DNA of 64,000 nucleotides from Apteryx mantelli (GCF_036417845.1 NC_089982.1:61207684-61271683), one strand, 5' to 3'. Shown: positions 26,536 to 38,586, counted from the first letter of the stretch. Translations and numbers: made by a program. The notes: generated by a model not told the origin, from the letters alone.

Positions 26536-27705
26536 ATAGCCTCTAAGTGTTCAAGGGAAAGGAAGGGTCGCACGTCTCTCACTTTCAATCCAAAGCTAGA
26601 AGTGATGGAGCTTAGTGAGGAAGGTGTGTCGAAAGCCAAGACAGGCCGAAAGCTGGGCCTCTTGCACCAAGCAGGTAGCCAAGCTGTGAATGCAAAGGAA
26701 ACGTTCTTGAAGGAAATTCAAAGTGCTACTTGAGTGAACACACGAATGATAAGAAAGTGAAACAGCCTTCTTGCTGATATGGAGAAAGTTTTAGTGGCCT
26801 GGATAGAAGATCAAACCAGCCACAACATTCCTTTATACCAAAGCCTGATCCAGAGCAAAGCCCTAACTCTCCTCAATTCTGTGAAGGCTGAGAGAGGTGA
26901 GGAAGCTGCAGAATAAAAGGTTGAAGCTAGCAGAGGTTGTTTCATGAGGTTTCAGGAAAGAAGCCATCTCCATAACATGAAAGTGCAAGGTGAAGCAGCA
27001 AGTGCTGATGTAGAAGCTGCAGCAAGTTATCCAGGAGATCTAGCTAAGAGAATTGATGAAGGTGGCTACACTAAACAACAGATTTTCAATGTAGGCGAAA
27101 AAAACTTCTATTGGAAGAAGATACCATCTAGGACTTTCCTAGCTAGAGAGGAGAAGTCAATGCCTGGCTTCAAAGCTTCAAAGGACAGGCTGACAGCAAG
27201 AGAACTAGAGCTGACAGCAAGAGAACGAGACTTAGAAGCGGAGCCTGAAGATGTGACTGAATTGCTGCAATCTCATGATAAAACTTTAACAGATGAGGAG
27301 TTCTTTCTTATGGATGAGCAAAGAAAGTGGTTTCTTGAGATGGAATCTACTCCTAGGGAAGATGCTGTGAACATTGTTGAAATGACAACAAAGGATTTAG
27401 AATATTACATAAACTTGGTTGATAAAGCAGCAGCAGGGTTTGAGAGGATTGACTCCAATTTTGAAAGAAGTTTTATTGTGGGTAAAATGCTATCAAACAG
27501 CATCACATGCTACAGAGAAATCCTTCATGAAAGGAAGAGTCAGTCAATGCAGCAAACTTCACTGCTGTCTTATTTTAAGAAATTACCACAGCCACCCCAA
27601 CCTTGAGCAGCCACCATCCTGATCAGTCAGCAGCCATCAACGTCGAGGCAAGACCCTCCATCAGCAAAAAGATTATGACTCACTGAAGGCTCAGATGATG
27701 GTTAG
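26536..27705 (+). pseudogene. Tigger1-like transposase remnant, catalytic core deleted
   Basis: Pogo-type transposases bind the element ends with an N-terminal helix-turn-helix plus CENP-B-like domain and cut with a DDE/D catalytic domain. Here the start codon position reads ATA (26536-26538). The first HTH is visible (LSEEGVSKAKTGRKLGLL). In-frame stops occur at 26731-26733, 26758-26760, 26914-26916 and 27604-27606, and the family's own terminator is TAG at 27703-27705. The first catalytic Asp, expected in IFNVDE, is Gly (GGC, 27094-27096). The region with the other two acidic residues is deleted, but the frame is preserved across the junction. 390 codons remain, about 200 fewer than intact. 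It cannot be an active transposase. The last 220 codons (26944-27606) are open. Confidence 0.9.
27190..27231 (+). repeat. 21-bp tandem duplication at the deletion junction
   Basis: Two 21-bp units lie end to end: CTGACAGCAAGAGAACTAGA plus G (27190-27210) and CTGACAGCAAGAGAACGAGA plus C (27211-27231). They differ at two positions. They sit exactly where the transposase core is missing and encode LTARELE then LTARERD, so both deletion and duplication kept the frame. The unit joins sequence from the left side of the deletion (CTGAC) to sequence from the right (AGCAAGAGAAC). Confidence 0.9.
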
Positions 27706-28102
27706 CAGTTTTTAGCAATAAAGTATTTTTTTATTAAGGTATGTACATTGTTTTTTTAGACATAATGCTATTGCACACTTAATAGACTACAGTATAGTGT
27801 AAACAACTTTTATATGCACTGGGAAACCAAAAAATTCATGTGACTTGCTTTATTGAGATATTCCCTTTATTGCGGTGGTCTGGAACCGAACCCACAATAT
27901 CTCCAAGGTATGCCTGTACTTCTGACTCAGTATGTAATATGTTCCTCTGAGTCTCTCCTCTTTAAAATAATTCTGTCTATAATGCCAGTAGATATTTTGG
28001 CTCTGTCAAGGTTATTATTAACAAACCACTAATTACTAAGCTAATAGTATTAAAAAAACAATTAAGGCCTATAAAATTCATATAAACTCTCTGTTTTCAT
28101 AG

Positions 28103-28174
28103 GAACAGTTTGGCAAGGATGGTGGAGTCCATTGCACTGTGCTGAAGTTTGCTCCACACTCACTTCCAGGCAGT
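28103..28174 (+). CDS. Candidate 72-bp micro-exon, unidentified
   Basis: A pyrimidine-rich acceptor (CTGTTTTCATAG) and a consensus donor GTAAGT (28175) bound 72 bp that are open as 24 whole codons (phase 0-0), including GKDGGVHCTVLKFAPHS. I do not recognise the peptide. The segment lies between the Tigger-like element and a 3'UTR-like tail on the same strand, so it could belong to a transcript ending near 29650. Splice-like pairs are common in bird introns, so this is tentative. Confidence 0.22.
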
Positions 28175-29159
28175 GTAAGTCATCTGGTCTACAGCAACCA
28201 CTACGTCTCAGCAAGGCGGGGAGAAATCTGGAAAACTGGTTACTGCAAGATACTAAAAGCTAGTTTTGAATTTGTATTTGATTTTCCTAAATGAAGGAAA
28301 TGTACAGCTATCAATTACCTCAATTAGTATTAGATCTGCAATACTTAAGCTGAAGCAGTTCTTTCTGATCTAGCTTTCCTTCTGGTTAGTTTAATTAGTA
28401 AATAGAAATGCTTATCTAGTGAATGAAAGCAGGTAAGTTAGTATTGGCTTCTCTTTGAACCTCTAGGTTAAATATAAACCCCCTTGGCCTCATCATCTTT
28501 TCAATGTTTGTTCCCTTCCATGGCTCTTCACTCCACTCCACTTCCCAGCTAATCATCCGCTCTGTCTTCCCAGCTGGACAGGACTCATATCTTCCCCATC
28601 TATTTGCACTGTGTTCTTTATTTCCTTGATTTTTACCTTCCTTTTTAGAGCTTTATCTTCAATACAGGCCTACCTCAAGTGGAGGCAACACTGAGACAGG
28701 TCTAGTATTGCCTCCCTTGGCCTCATCTGCTCTACCTGTCCATCAGCGGTGAATTTTAGTTGTTGTACTAACTCAGCATTCAGGACACTATCACATCCTA
28801 CTACCTAGCCCATGGGGCAAACTGGATTCACAGCATTATTTTGCATGCACACGTACCTTTGCGTGCACATTCAAGGTCCAGCTTCTCAGGGTAGACAGAG
28901 CAGACACAGAGCTACCTTGCACCAGAGCTTGCTCCTTCAGGCAGGGGCTTCCCAAAACCGCCACTGGCGACGCACCTCCCACACTACCAGTATGCAGAGA
29001 ATAAGGCACGAAACGACACTTTTGTCAGCGCAGCATGGCATTTGTTGATAACAGACTACCTTAGGGCACACTGTTTTATTCGTCCTTCTCTTACTGAGAC
29101 CAGACTGGCGTTAGTTTTTCTTCTCCTTCTGAAACTAAATCACATTAATCTGTCTGCCA

Positions 29160-29650
29160 AATATTTCATCAAGGTTGCTGATGGGAAAACCCAAAGAGAT
29201 GCTAATGGTTATTGTGATCACTAATGTAACTTATCTTACTGTAGCGCTGGAGGGATTTGGTCATGGATCAGGACATGTAGCTGGACTGGAAATATTATAC
29301 AACAACATTTACCTTTTTTGTTATTATTTATATTTATACAAAAGTCAAGCCAACATAAAAATTTATTAACCTGTGACAAACTCTTTCAGTTACCATGTAT
29401 GTGTAATCAACACTCACAGTTTTATTTTGAACTTGTTCTTATCTTTTATGTGCAATCCTAATCATTGCCTATAGGTTAATTTCTTAAAGAACTGTGAATC
29501 GCTTAAAATAACTGCAACTAAGTCTAAAGTAATGTGTGAATATTTATGGACTGCATTGTTTATTTATGTATATGTAGCTTGCAGTTTTCATGCTGGCAGG
29601 GGGATTTCACTTTTGTACTATACATTTTTAATAAATTTGTAACTAGGGAG
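29160..29650 (+). other. 3'UTR-like tail with canonical poly(A) signal
   Basis: An AT-rich stretch with few repeats leads to AATAAA at 29630-29635, followed by TTTGTAACT and T-rich sequence, the layout of a real 3' end on the plus strand. Upstream there are ATTTA-like words and stop codons in all frames. No coding exon can be confidently joined to it. AATAAA occurs often by chance in AT-rich DNA. Confidence 0.25.
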
Positions 29651-32600
29651 GATTTAATTCCTCTTTAGAACTGTCTTGTCTGAATCCTCAGATTAAACTG
29701 AAAAGATACTGTGAAATGCAAAGAAGAAAAAGCAGAAATATAAATGCTCATCATTCACTAACTGCAGGACACTACAAATAAGTGAATTGAACTGATAAGT
29801 ATATTTTTGATATAAAATCACATGGTATACATGGGTTGGTAGGGGTAGGGGTTCACTTTCAATATTAGAACAAGACAGACTATACTGTTGGTATATAATT
29901 AGCACCAGCATCGCCTCAGCCCATGTTCCATTGTAAAAACTTTTCATCATAGAAATGATTCAGAGATCAGAGCTGGAGGTACCAAACATTTCAAAATCAG
30001 CTGTGAACTATTTTTTTCTAATTTTCAATGGGCAGGTGGAGGCAAATCAAAACTGAATGTCAGTGCTCTTCACAGGATTTCCTGCCAGAGCTGGTCACTC
30101 CATCTGGGTCTCAAGTTGGTCTGACAGGCAAGCAGAGTGTTTTCAAATCCACTATACCTGACCTGAGACAGCATGCTTATTCTGTGCAAATCCAGTTCTC
30201 GTAATGGCTTGTGGTACTGCTTGCTTTCTGATGTGATGTGTATTCCTTTTGTGGTTCTTGTTTGTTTTCAAAAAAAGAGAACAGAGAATCTGTTGTGAGC
30301 TTGAAAATTTCCTTGTCACATAGTCTTCTGTCCTTATTTACCAGCAAGGTGTGTGGATATTTTATAGTATTAAATAAGTTCTTCCATCCCCGTGTTGGCT
30401 GCCAATGCTTGGCTCCCCCAGTAGTCTTTTTCCTCCCCTGCTTCTCCTCGTGCATCACCAGTGCGGTTTGGTTTCTGTAGCCTCTTTGCAGAGTGAGATA
30501 CATGCAGCCGGATGCTGGTGCTTGCTCAGTCTTGGCATTCGGGATTTCCTCACTGCTGGGGACAGGCAGCAAATCCACAAAGTCCTGAAAGAGGGAACCT
30601 GAACAGTGTTTGATCAAAGGTTGCTAAAGGCCTGGTCATCCTTTTCTTTTTTTCCCATCTCATGGCCCCATATGAATATTTTAGGGTTTTCAATTATTGC
30701 TTCCAAAGTGGGCCAAATCTCATGGAAGTTGGGGTGTGACATTTGCCACCTTTATTATAGGTTGTTATCAGAGGCTTTAAAGCTCCTATATGATAGCAGG
30801 TAATGGAAGCAAGAGCAGATTCCAAATTTGAGAATAGAGCTTTGCTCACGACCCAGACAAGTGCAAAGACACTCAGAAATTCATCTTTGGGCATACATCC
30901 TTCATCTGGACATGCTTCTAGGGCGGGTGGGTAGATGGGAGACAGCTTGAGCCTTAGAAGCTGTGAGATAATGCACAGAACAGGCAGAGAAGAACGCTTT
31001 ACAGTTTAAAACAGTGCAGATGGATAGTGCTACCAAAAGGCTAAAGAGGGGCCTTCTGGTTTAGTGTGATGTTTGAAAAGACCTGTTGCTGCAACTAGAG
31101 AAACTATTTCTTGATTATTTGATTCTCTTGTATGCAAAAAAAACCCCAGGAATTTGTACATTCTTGCAAATATTCTTAATTGCAGAAATGATCCTGGCTT
31201 CATTACAAACTGCTAGTTCAAAAGGATCTTTAATGTTACCTAGCTATTTAGATCAAAAAGAACATCAGTGTTAATTAACTTAAGTGGGATAGAGATCTCA
31301 CATGGAGGGTGACTTTGCTGTTTCATGGATTCCTTTTTCTGCTTTATAGTACAAAAATGCTGGCCTTCCTGCCATAACCACGCTGCAGCCAGAGCCCTGT
31401 ATGTGCATTTTTACTTGTGTTGTGAGTCATCATGCTGGAGTAGTTCTGTCCATTGGAGAGTGTGGGAGGTTCAGCTCTTGTAAGTGTTTTTGAGTCACTG
31501 GGTCACTTGCCTATGTATTTTCTGTTAGCCACCCACTGCTTTTACGGGACGTGTGTGAACACCCCCTCCCTTCCATAGGCACAACCCTCCCTGGATGTTT
31601 CCGCAGCCTCCATGCAAGCTCACACCCACTGGGGCACACAAGTGTTTACGAGTGCTGCGGTAATACACAATGTTTGCCTCTGGGGCCTCTCAGACCTAGC
31701 CTCTTCTGTGCTCTCAGACACACATTTTAAAGTGGATTTTAGGCAATTTCTCCTCTTTTCTTTTCCCTTTTTACAAGGAATAATAAATAGCTGAATCCTA
31801 CTTGGCCTGATGTTTTGTGTTCTTAGAGCTCGCTTCAGTACATCACGATAATTTCCTGCTGAAATGCTTCTGCTGCACTTTGCCTGTTTCACTTCCCTTC
31901 AAAAAGAAGTGACTGCAGAGTAATTATCACACCAGCGCTCAGTATGTCTCTTAGCCAGCGTTAAATCTAACCACACTGCCTTGTGATTTTACCCAGCTCC
32001 TGATTTCACCAGCTACAGCTTACAGCTTCCAGTTTTGAGCTAAAGCAATGTACATTTGTTTTTGAAGGAATGGGTTTGAAGAGAGCACCCAAGTTTTAGC
32101 ACATGAATTCTCAACTTTTCACAAGGCAGAAGACATCTCTAAGATCCCCTCTGCAAAGTATCCACTCTTTTTATCTGAGAAATTAATAGAGAAGAGCAAT
32201 ACTACATTCAGAGGCTCTTATCCTGGCATTTTCAGATCCTCATTTTATTATAAGGCCTGGAAAGTTGCTTCACATATGCAAGGGAGCTCAGCATAATAAG
32301 AGGAACACCAACTTTTTTTTGTGCTGGAGGAGGTGCTTTCCATGCTTATGTGAAAATACCGAGCTCCCTCCTTCCAGAGCTTTAGCAGAAGTGAGGGGGA
32401 AAGGGAGCAGCCTGTTGCAACTCCCTGAGTTGTGGGCTTAGGTTAGAGGTGCAGCAAGAGTTATCTAAGGGCATATTCACATGGAGCAAGGGTGTATCAT
32501 GCAGGAATCCCTGAGCTACCATGCTCTGACGTACCTCTTGGGCTCCAGCAGCCCATGAGGAGTATTTGCCGGCTGAATGTAGCCGGAGCACCCATACCCA

Positions 32601-34229
32601 CTCTGTTGAGGTAAAGGACTTATCCTGAAGGTAAAACAGAAGTGCCTATATCAAAGGTAGCCACTGCCGTGCCATCCATGGCACTGCGGTGTCCTCAGCT
32701 GCAGAGCCGCTGCCGCTCATGGGCCCTGCATGGGGGAGAGCAGCCTGCGAAGCCGCTGGGGCTGCGTCTCTGCTGCCAGTGACTCCTGGGCAAAGCGAAT
32801 GCAGACCTCTCCCGGGTCAGACGGCTGGTGTGTGCCCCGCTCCCACACGTGTAACTGGCTTTTCAGTGTGCACAGCCATGGGGAGGTGGGCCTTAGAAGC
32901 TGAGGAGAGTTATTGCAGGGAGGCGAAGGACAAAAAAGAGGCTAGAATTACAGAAGTGGCTGGGTAGGCAGTATAGCTTTTTCCAGTGCTGGCTGAGGGC
33001 ATCACGCCCGGCTGGCTCAAGAGCCTGTCTACAGGGTAAATGCAGCTGAGTAAGTTGTCTCAGTCCCTAAAGATAACACAGGGAATCTCTTCTTGCTATC
33101 ACAGCAGACCTCAGTCTTAATGAGGGATTTAAGAAAAAGACACCAGTAGCTTTACTTCTTCTAGTTTGGGGATTGTATTTGGTATAACAGCACCATGGAA
33201 GAAAATACGACATTACTTGTAAAAAAGTCAATAGTGTGAGCTGGGCGGGTGTTGTTGGAGTCATGGGAAGGCAGAAGCAAAGTGTTAAGATGCTGAAAAA
33301 AATAAGAAGGGTTGAGATATGAAGGGTTTAAATGCAAGCCTGACTCTGACAAGCATGTAAAGCAAGGCTGTTGAGAGGAGTGGGGTGGTTAAGCACCGAG
33401 CAGGAAAGCAAGATGTGCAGACTGGAAGGAGATGATGAGGAGTGAGGGAAGCCATAGAGACAGAGGCTGCAATCAGCCGTGTGGGAGTACCAAAGAGAAA
33501 ACAGCACAGGTGAGAAAACATGAGAGGACAAGAGGATGGGGGAGATCATGTCAGCTGTTACAGTTTCTTAATAATTCAAATTATAAACCTTATAATTCAG
33601 ATTATCAGGAACAATTTGAGCTATTCCATGAAATGTCTACATTCAGTTTGATGAGGTGTTTTCATGACTACACACAAGGAAAAGAGAAAAGATTTTTTTC
33701 CTACCCATAAGTATTTCCATGCAAATTCTTCTGCGCAGGTCTGTGATGTCTTTCATGAAGTTATGTTTCTGGATTCGATCTTTGAACAGAAGTTCATTCT
33801 CTTATATTACACTCTTTTGGTCATGATGGAAACTGATCTTGAACCAAGCTGGTTTTGTTAGTGAAAGGCAGGATGTCTGTGCAGCTTCCCAGTAATAGGA
33901 GTTAGTTTAATAATTCTGTACTGGTACCAGTAGCAAAATATCTGTAAATACACCCTGAGGAGAAGCTGAGCATTTACAATATTGGAAGCTTTGTAGGTAA
34001 GAGGCATTTAAAATCTGTAGGCAGAGCCAGCTCAGGGCTTTTCAGCTATGTTGATTTTTCTGCCCCAAGGAGGTACTGTCCTCAGCAGGCCTCCAGGAGG
34101 GTGGATGTGCCAGGAGACCCAGGGCTCCTGGAGGGAGACAGAGGATCTGAGAGGGTTTCACAGGGTGCTCTCTTCCCCTTCCACGAGCCTCATTACTCAA
34201 CCCTGTCCTTCTCATCCCCTCTTCCCTAG
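29651..34229. other. Gene-poor interval
   Basis: No recognised gene or repeat family. A 146-codon minus-strand frame (30177-30617) and GC-richer sequence at 32650-32960 have no recognisable protein signature. 33200-33560 is purine-rich on the plus strand, similar in character to 43960-45330. Confidence 0.45.
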
Positions 34230-34295
34230 AAGTGAGATCCTAGATTTGCTCCCTACAAGAGCATGGGATGGTGTACGTGGCTCAGACAGAGACAG
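34230..34295 (+). CDS. Candidate 66-bp micro-exon with very strong splice sites
   Basis: A long pyrimidine tract (about 34200-34227) ends in an acceptor TAG at 34227-34229. A donor GACAG|GTGAGT follows at 34296. The 66 bp are open in one phase only (first base completes a codon, last two begin one), reading SEILDLLPTRAWDGVRGSD, and the other two frames stop early. The exon length is a multiple of three. The peptide is not recognised, and the frame is also open upstream of the acceptor. The splice signals are the best in the window, but there is no partner exon. Confidence 0.25.
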
Positions 34296-34759
34296 GTGAG
34301 TAATCACTGCCTCTACAGCCCTGCTGCTCCCCAGCCTTGGGCTGCACAGGTGGGTGATGGCACCTGGGCCCTCAGTCACTTAGGTACCTCTTTTTACTGT
34401 TCTTCCAGTATTATTAAGGCAAAGAACCTCCTGTGAAAGGAGAAAAATAGTTTTGTGCCCTATGCAGCTCCTTTGCCGATGTGCAGTTGACACTGTCCAC
34501 GTAAATACTTCCCCTGGAAAGAAGATGAAGTGCCTACGGGCTTCCAGTCAAGACATCTCCAGAGGAAAAATCACTGTGTCACAGACTAAATGTACCCAGA
34601 TTTTTTTACATACAAAATGACAGTAATTCACAAACTATTTCAGAAACGTTCACCCTCCAAGCTTCATCTTCAACTTGAACTGGGAAAAAATCATACCCTG
34701 TAAGACTTAAATACTGAGGTAACTGCAGACTGAGCTAACTGAATTAGGTTCAAGTAGTT

Positions 34760-35199
34760 CACAGAACCACAGAACAGCTGGGGTTGGCAGGGACCTCCGG
34801 AGAGCATCTGGTCCAAACCTCTGCTCAAGCAGGGTCACCTAGAGCAGGTTGCCCAGGACTGTGTCCAGTCAGGTTTCGAATATCTCCAAGGGTGGAGACG
34901 CCACAACCTCTGTGGGCAACCTCTTCCTGCATTCGGCCACCCTCACAGTGAAAAAGTGTTTTCTTATGTTCAGATGGAAATTCCTCTGTTTCAGTTTGTG
35001 CCTGTTGCCTTTTGTCCTGACACTGGCCACCACTGAGAAGAGTCTGTACCCGTCCTCTTGACACCCTCCCATCAGGTATTTACACACGCTGATATGATCC
35101 CTCCTCAGCCTTCTCCTCTCCAGGCTGAACAGTCCCAGCTCTTACAGCCTCTCCTCGTATGAGAGATGCTCCTGACCCTTAATCATCTTTGTGGCCCTG
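34760..35199 (-). mobile_element. CR1 LINE 3' fragment, minus orientation
   Basis: Read on the minus strand, the fragment begins near the end of CR1 ORF2 and runs into the 3'UTR. It contains the blocks HLNIRKHFFTVRVAE and LPTEVVASPPLEIF, then the CR1 3' signature (on plus: gcagggacctccggagagca, then ctggtccaaacc). The terminal ATTCTGTG repeats are worn to acagaaccacagaac at the left edge. Stops and frameshifts break the frame. The retrotransposon family is certain, and the copy is older than the one at 12625-13456. Confidence 0.93.
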
Positions 35200-38100
35200 T
35201 AAATCAATTTAACCTGTAATCACATATTGGAAAGCATTCTGTGTTAGAAAGCTTAAACAAAAATTTAGCTAATCTTTTTTTCACCCTCTTTTTTTTAGTA
35301 GAAGTAACAACTATTCCTTACTTCCCTCATCAGTTTTCTGATATTAAAAACATTTTATTCCTGCTTAGCATACTTTCTTACTTGTAATTTTAATATTTTA
35401 AATATTAAAGGGGGAGGCAGCAAAATTTCCTGAATGAAATGCAGTTACCAAACTTATGACATATTTTTTTACTGCAATAAAGTCAGGTTGTGGCAGTAGT
35501 GATAAATGGACAAAAATTATTAAATAATTGATACCACAATAGGCTATACTCACCAGGAAACACTAAAATCTTGGGAGAAAAAAAACCCAAACCAAAAAAA
35601 CAATACTGAATGTTCATAGCCAGAAACTTTCAACTGCAATTTCAAGGTCTGTTTGGAGGATACCTCCCTTAGTCAATTTTGCTTTTAAAGATTAGTGCTC
35701 ACAGTGTAATCATGCTACACTTAGCTTAATTTGCTTTGCTATGGACTCATTAAATTCTTTTCTGTTGGTCAGAAACCCTACCATGGCTTGGCAGAGGAAC
35801 AGGAAATCTCTGCTCGGTACTACAGGGTTGTGACTGCTTTTTCATTTTAACCCACAGATTGAAGGGCACTGCAGCAAATTATGGCTGGATCACTCTTTCC
35901 TTTTCATTAAAGAGCTCCTCACAACCACTTACACTGACACTTTGTCAGCTGAACAGTTGGGACTTATAGGGAGAAAAAATTACTCTGATGTCAAAAATGA
36001 CTCAGACTGGCATTAGATCGATTTGATCAATTAGATCTAATGTTTAATTTTAGATGACCTAAAACCCCCATGGTAACAACCCTTATAAATGATCATAAAT
36101 TTCAAAGGATGCTTTCACCCCATCTCATTTGGGGTAGATCCAGCATTTGATGGTCAGAAAGAGACTTTCTTGCATTGCTACCATCATCTGAATGGATGTA
36201 GTACTCTAAGGAAGGAAAAAAAAGTGAACTTCAGGAACAACCTGGCAATATTTAACTGTTATTTGCACTGGAATCTGTGAATCAGAGCGCACAATGAAAT
36301 ACTGCATTTATTGCCACAAACATTGCAACTTTGTGGGGGTTTGGCACCGCTGTTTTGCTGATGACTGCATAGCTTAGAAACTATCAGCACAGTTTCTATC
36401 ATTTTCCCTCACCAAATTCTGGAAATCCATAAAAAGCTGTGTGCAGATCAGTCATTGTCATCACTGTCCCCGCAGAGGTGTGCAGACAGACATGGACCGT
36501 TGCACTCCCCCGTGCGTCAAGGAGAAGTGCCTGTCACACAGAAACATAGCGTGTTGGGTTAGATGTTTTACTTGTCGGAGGACCTATTGCCTTGCATTGG
36601 CTCGAACTGGACTCCTCACGTTCTGCAGCATTCCTTACCCGGAGCTGAACCGCACCAAGGTAGATGTCAAACTCTTTCCTATCTTCAGTATCTTCAAAGC
36701 AAACCTGTCTGATCCCTCTGCTGAAAAGAAAGACGTGAATTAGCTTTCAGAGATGATATCAAATTCTGAGCAGACTGATCACATCCATAACCAGTCACAG
36801 GAGAGCTACAATATAAATAGTAACTGGTACAGCTGTTACAACAGGAGGAAGGAGTTGAGTTTTTTGTTTTGGCTGGGCCTCCCCTAGCCTTCTTCAGGCA
36901 TAGGTTTGTCAAACGGAGGTGAGGTCCACAAGCAATACACACTAATGAAGACTCGGTAAAACAGGCAGAGCTACACTTTCAGTGGCATGCCTTACAAAGG
37001 TTGGCTTTGCTGCGCTGCTGCCAGCACAGCTCTTGGCAGTATAGTCACTTCCTGCATACACAGGACAGTACATTCGTATTTCCATTCCTTTTTCTATACT
37101 ATTTATTGTAGTACAGACAAAGGCTGTCATTTAGATGAAGCATCTATACATGTTGGCAAAGAAGTACTTCTGCCAATAATGCCAATTTTGCTCCTCTAAA
37201 TGGAGCAAATGGAGCATAACCTGTCTCTACATGAGACAGTTTTCCTGAGGAGTAGATTGGCAAACTTTTCAGATGAAGACACTATCTAAAACTCTTGCTT
37301 CAGGACAAATGGGGCATGTTTTAAGGAAGGTAAGGCTAGCATACTTAAGAGATTCTTATACCACTACACTATACTATACCTCAACGTTTGCTTTGCCAGA
37401 CTATTTTTTCTTAAAGAATTTAAATGCATAAAAGACTTGCAGCTACTGTTGAATTCACATTTCAATTCAAATATTTGATTACAATTTCCCCCCCAATTAT
37501 TTGCTCATTAATACTGCTAAGTTCTGAAAGACTTATGCTTTAGACATCTGCTAAAACTGGAATTATATCCCTTTATCAACTTTTGAATTATGACAGTTTG
37601 GCGAGAATACAGTGCTAACTTGAACAGTGCCATATTTGGCTATTTGATTTTGTTATACCAATAGGAGTTTGATTCTTCAGTTTCTCCCTGAAGGTAGACT
37701 TTCTTTGGGAGTTGTGAGATTTGCTTAGGTAAGAAATATATGGTTCTTCTCTACCAGAAAATTGAATACAATTAGATAAATGCATATTTAGAGGGACAAA
37801 CTGCCTTCAAAAACGTAATTGTGTAACAGTAATAAAGCAGTGTACACTCAACTCTGAATATTTCTTTTAAAAATCACTGAAGAATTAATTTATATCAATA
37901 GCTTTAACCTGAAATATTATCTATTCTTTAAAGATTTAACTTTCAGGATTGCTAATCTACTGTTTGTGGGTGTTTGCTATGTCCAAATATGGTAGATTAA
38001 GATACTATGTCCAGTCATAAATTACAGAAGTTAATTTCAGAAAAAAAAGCAGTTGCAGAAACATCCTCCTCAAGCAAACAAACCGATGAAAAAGATCTTT

Positions 38101-38424
38101 AGATCACTACTGAATGTAAATATTATTCTGTTAAGTATTTGCATATACATGATTAAACATTGCCTGCATTAAGCTTTCCAACAAAAAAATGACCTGCATT
38201 TGACCAAAAGTCACTGAAGAGAGAAGCTGAAACCTTTTTGTTGTTGTTGTTGCATGACAATGCAAGCAGGAATTACTACTTTAAAAAAAATTCTGATGGG
38301 GTGTGCTTCCTGTTACAGTTTGTTTAGTCACAGGTCTGAATTAGATTGCTGTTGGTTGGTTTCATTTACTATAAACATGTCCTGTGCTTTGTTTCGATAC
38401 TTCCAAGCCCGTAGCCAGGCACAG
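35200..38424. other. Gene-poor AT-rich interval
   Basis: No coding segment or known repeat is recognised. It includes an imperfect palindrome at 36011-36042 and a short (GTT)n stretch at about 38239-38251. Confidence 0.5.
36011..36042. repeat. 32-bp imperfect palindrome
   Basis: Nine-base arms CATTAGATC (36011-36019) and GATCTAATG (36034-36042) are exact reverse complements. They surround a 14-bp centre that holds the smaller palindrome TGATCA. The sequence is rich in ATTA/TAAT homeodomain cores. It could be a regulatory site or chance. Confidence 0.75.
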
Positions 38425-38456
38425 GCAGGTAAAAGGGGGCGCAGGTAAAAGGGGGC
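38425..38456 (+). repeat. Exact 16-bp tandem duplication
   Basis: The unit GCAGGTAAAAGGGGGC occurs twice with no spacer and no mismatch (38425-38440 and 38441-38456). Each copy holds a donor-like CAG|GTAAAA, so the pair duplicates a potential splice donor. An exact duplicate suggests a recent event. Confidence 0.95.
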
Positions 38457-38586
38457 AAGAAAGTTTACAGGCTTGCCTCTTGTTGCTTTAAGCATTACAG
38501 ACAACGGTCAGAAAGATCACATGGAGGTTACAAGAAGGCTTGGCCGTTTTTTTTATAAACTAGTTTCTCTTTTGTTCCTTTTCTAG

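Larger units (their letters stand above)
26113..27916 (+). mobile_element. Tigger1-like DNA transposon (pogo group), internally deleted
   Basis: The element begins CAGGCATACCTTG at 26113 and ends with the reverse complement CAAGGTATGCCTG at 27916. It is flanked on both sides by TA (26111-26112 and 27917-27918), the target duplication of the Tc1/mariner-pogo superfamily. Termini, 5' leader, transposase remnant, AATAAA (27717-27722) and 3' tail all follow the mammalian Tigger1 consensus as I remember it. The copy is 1804 bp against about 2.4 kb for the full family. The missing part is the middle of the transposase gene, with the junction near 27190. Intact ends mean it could once have been mobilised in trans. 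Tigger1 is known chiefly from placental mammals, so finding it beside avian CR1s is unexpected. It appears integrated because the TA duplication is clean. Confidence 0.93.

Noticed and set aside
30177..30617. 146-codon minus-strand open frame
   Set aside because: Unrecognised, with no acceptor or donor at its ends.
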